The notes under the pieces: model-generated
What the model saw: only the letters and a program-made list of their open reading frames with translations
Databases searched by the model: none
Told to the model about the DNA's origin: nothing
Assembly: GCF_025770765.1 (NCBI RefSeq)
Contig: NZ_JANZKY010000007.1
Coordinates: forward strand, 203,375-267,374
From: Propionivibrio soli
GTDB taxonomy: Bacteria; Pseudomonadota; Gammaproteobacteria; Burkholderiales; Rhodocyclaceae
Direction of reading: 5' to 3'
DNA length: 64,000 nt
Translations under genes and position numbers: made by a program
In this document: one piece after another, positions 62,799 through 64,000 of the stretch
How the letters are laid out: every line of letters begins with the position of its first letter
Numbering within the stretch: the stretch's first letter is position 1

Positions 62799-63248
62799 AG
62801 CGGACTGGGGCCACGCATTGACTTCACCTGCAGCAGCAACAGTGAAAGGTTGGCCAAATGTATAGCCGCCCAAGAACTTCTTTTTGAATGGTAGATACAG
62901 AGCGACGACCAAGCCCCGCTTGTGCTCAAACAGAACCTTAATGGCTTCAGTAGATGGCTGGCCATTTGGCGTAACCGTGACGTTTTCGGCAACACCGATT
63001 GCGATTAGATCTTTTTCTTTCGCGCTTGCGCACAGCCCATCATGCAACAGTGGCAATACCTCTGTTGAATTGGTGATGTCGTTTTCTGGTGCGGCTGCGA
63101 CTAACCCTACTTTTCCATCGGCGCCTAGGTACGCGCCGTGAGGAAGAAAGTTGCCACGCTTTTTAAGGCACTGCTCGGAAAAATCAAACAGTGGATTGGC
63201 GACGGCGGCAACATCGCCTTTGAGCTCTGCATACAATTCAGCGGACAT
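62793..63248 (-). CDS. Integron cassette gene, hypothetical protein
   Basis: A 151-residue soluble protein of unknown family. It begins MSAELYAELKGDVAAVANPLFDFSEQCLKK and contains a Gly-rich middle (YLGADGKVGLVAAAPENDI) and a terminal FGQPFTVAAAGEVNAW. The ATG lies 12 bases after the GTTAGGC core of attC3, and the TAA stop is inside the GCCTAAC core of attC2, which is diagnostic for a cassette gene. No signal peptide. Function unknown. Confidence 0.8.
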   Translation of the reverse strand: MSAELYAELKGDVAAVANPLFDFSEQCLKKRGNFLPHGAYLGADGKVGLVAAAPENDITNSTEVLPLLHDGLCASAKEKDLIAIGVAENVTVTPNGQPSTEAIKVLFEHKRGLVVALYLPFKKKFLGGYTFGQPFTVAAAGEVNAWPQSAA

Positions 63249-63260
63249 GATTTTTGAGTA

Positions 63261-63347
63261 GCCTAACGTAGAGCTAACCGGCGCCGCGCGGCTTTATCGC
63301 GCAGCGTCCAGCGACCAAAAGGAGCGAGGTTGAGCGCCATGTTAGAG
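63261..63347 (-). repeat. attC site 3
   Basis: 87 bp. On the minus strand it begins CTCTAAC (one mismatch from RYYYAAC), which includes the stop codon of the membrane-protein cassette, and ends GTTAGGC, a perfect core. Its right-hand half is different from attC1 and attC2 but matches the fossil half-site at 60488. Confidence 0.85.
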
Positions 63348-63869
63348 CTGCCCCAACTCTTTGCGTCTCTCAAGTATCTCTCGTTCCATCGCAAGGTTGG
63401 CACTGTGCCTCCTTTTCGACTCTTTGCCATCGCCGCGAAATAGAGCGACTGCTACGATAACAGCAAGAACATACCAAGGACCCAACCAATACAGATATTC
63501 AGGCTTAGCCAAGCCGGTCAAGAAGTAGCCAACAAATCGTCCAATGGAAACGAAGACCAATCCAATTAGGTATAGGCACGGGACATCGAACCTGAAGACT
63601 GTTGGGCTCTTTCGAATGAACCAAAACACGCAAAGTAAGAGTAGTGGCAAAGCAATTAACGTAGGAATTGGATTGATAGAGAATGCATCAAAAGCAGAGC
63701 ATCCCCAGCCTGACTTACCCCAACCATAGGAAGCGCAGTTCTTGCTCAGCGCAAGAGGCGTGGCAAGGTCTCGTGGGATGTCGCTTGTTTGCCAGATAAA
63801 GATGATCAGGCAAGGGACTGCCACAAGGAAGGCAATTAACGAAGTAAATCGTGTGAGGATGGACCGCAT
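63342..63869 (-). CDS. Integron cassette gene, hypothetical membrane protein
   Basis: About 175 residues with four predicted helices (FTSLIAFLVAVPCLIIFIW; IPTLIALPLLLLCVFWFI; CLYLIGLVFVSIGRFVGYFL; LGPWYVLAVIVAVALF) and a charged C-terminal tail (MEREILERRKELGQL). Two cysteines in a Gly/Trp-rich loop (NCASYGWGKSGWGCSAF) may form a disulfide. I start it at the ATG at 63869, two bases after attC4; the ATG at 63887 lies inside attC4. Its TAA stop lies in the CTCTAAC core of attC3. No family is recognised. Confidence 0.75.
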   Translation of the reverse strand: MRSILTRFTSLIAFLVAVPCLIIFIWQTSDIPRDLATPLALSKNCASYGWGKSGWGCSAFDAFSINPIPTLIALPLLLLCVFWFIRKSPTVFRFDVPCLYLIGLVFVSIGRFVGYFLTGLAKPEYLYWLGPWYVLAVIVAVALFRGDGKESKRRHSANLAMEREILERRKELGQL

Positions 63870-63871
63870 AG

Positions 63872-63943
63872 CGCTAACGTTTGACATAACCGGCGGGCAA
63901 AAAGCGCAGCTTTTTGACTGTCCGGTTGATGGAAGGGTTGGGC
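63872..63943 (-). repeat. attC site 4
   Basis: 72 bp. On the minus strand it begins GCCCAAC (perfect RYYYAAC) and ends GTTAGCG (imperfect). The centre holds AAAAAGCTGCGCTTTTT-type hairpin sequence, common in short attC sites. Confidence 0.8.
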
Positions 63944-63944
63944 A

Positions 63945-64000
63945 TCATGATGGCTCACCCAACTGACCATCGGCATAAGCGAAGACCTGCCACCGTCTCT
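63945..64000 (-). CDS. 3' end of another cassette gene (partial)
   Basis: One minus-strand frame enters from the right edge, reads RRWQVFAYADGQLGEPS and stops with TGA one base before the GCCCAAC core of attC4. The position is exactly that of a cassette gene terminus, though 17 residues are too few to identify. Confidence 0.45.
   Translation of the reverse strand, partial: RRWQVFAYADGQLGEPS

Larger units (their letters stand above)
62258..64000 (-). mobile_element. Integron gene-cassette array, distal end (continues beyond the window)
   Basis: Four attC-like sites (62258-62335, 62700-62798, 63261-63347, 63872-63943) alternate with short minus-strand genes. Every complete unit reads, on the minus strand, GTTRRRY-type core, start codon within about 20 bases, gene, stop at or inside the next RYYYAAC core. 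That is the structure of integron cassettes. Because genes run leftward, attI and the integrase intI should be to the right of base 64000. No integrase gene is in the window. Cassette genes are unrelated to each other and mostly of unknown function, as in chromosomal integrons. Confidence 0.85.

Noticed and set aside
62498..62821. Plus-strand frame reading through attC2
   Set aside because: It is antisense to the cassette orientation and its second half is translated attC sequence.

Overview
The window looks like about 64 kb of chromosome from a betaproteobacterium (Burkholderiales or Rhodocyclales are my best guesses). The reasons are a TctABC transporter of the Bug type, TRAP transporters with paired LysR regulators, an SHP/diheme-cytochrome operon, a PutA without the DNA-binding head, and high GC. 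No rRNA, tRNA, CRISPR array, prophage or transposase was seen. Most of the window is catabolic and transport gene clusters; the right end is the distal part of an integron gene-cassette array.

Layout. 0.2-1.1 kb: a lone FkbM-type methyltransferase. 1.7-5.8 kb (minus): a Fur-box-controlled iron-uptake operon, efeO-efeB-FTR1 permease. 6.3-12.8 kb: two chemoreceptors, a DMT exporter and an Amt ammonium channel. 13.1-21.7 kb: a sugar-acid cluster with two LysR/target-gene pairs (denD plus a TIM-barrel isomerase; a lactonase-like amidohydrolase plus TRAP transporter 1). The two divergent intergenic regions share a nearly identical 27-bp operator. 21.9 kb: a lipocalin. 22.6-30.4 kb: a third LysR gene facing a seven-gene operon (TRAP transporter 2, zinc alcohol dehydrogenase, an Asp/Glu-racemase-like protein lacking one catalytic cysteine, and a two-subunit transketolase). 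I think this is the best candidate for an undescribed pathway.

30.5-42.9 kb: an orphan sugar-binding protein, the large PutA, and a minus-strand operon of GntR regulator, SDR, NanA/DapA-like lyase and TctCBA, with a divergent aldo/keto reductase. 43.5-48.1 kb: a complete ABC importer followed by a 2H phosphoesterase. 48.2-54.1 kb: a redox module. On the minus strand it runs SHP-type cytochrome, diheme cytochrome c, cytochrome b, rubredoxin, rubredoxin reductase and a small membrane protein; on the plus strand PepSY protein, response regulator and histidine kinase. 54.1-62.0 kb: a cation-efflux protein, an RsbQ-like hydrolase, a PLC-like exported protein, LysE, small membrane proteins, YbjQ, a DUF6624 protein and a PLAT-like lipoprotein.

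62.26-64.0 kb: four attC-like sites separate small minus-strand genes whose stop codons fall in, or just before, the attC core. The integrase should therefore lie beyond the right edge. A degenerate attC half-site at 60.49 kb, immediately upstream of the DUF6624 gene, suggests the array once reached further left.

All functional calls are made by reading motifs by eye; no database search was run. Start codons were chosen by ribosome-binding site, overlap and signal-peptide logic, and are uncertain where stated.
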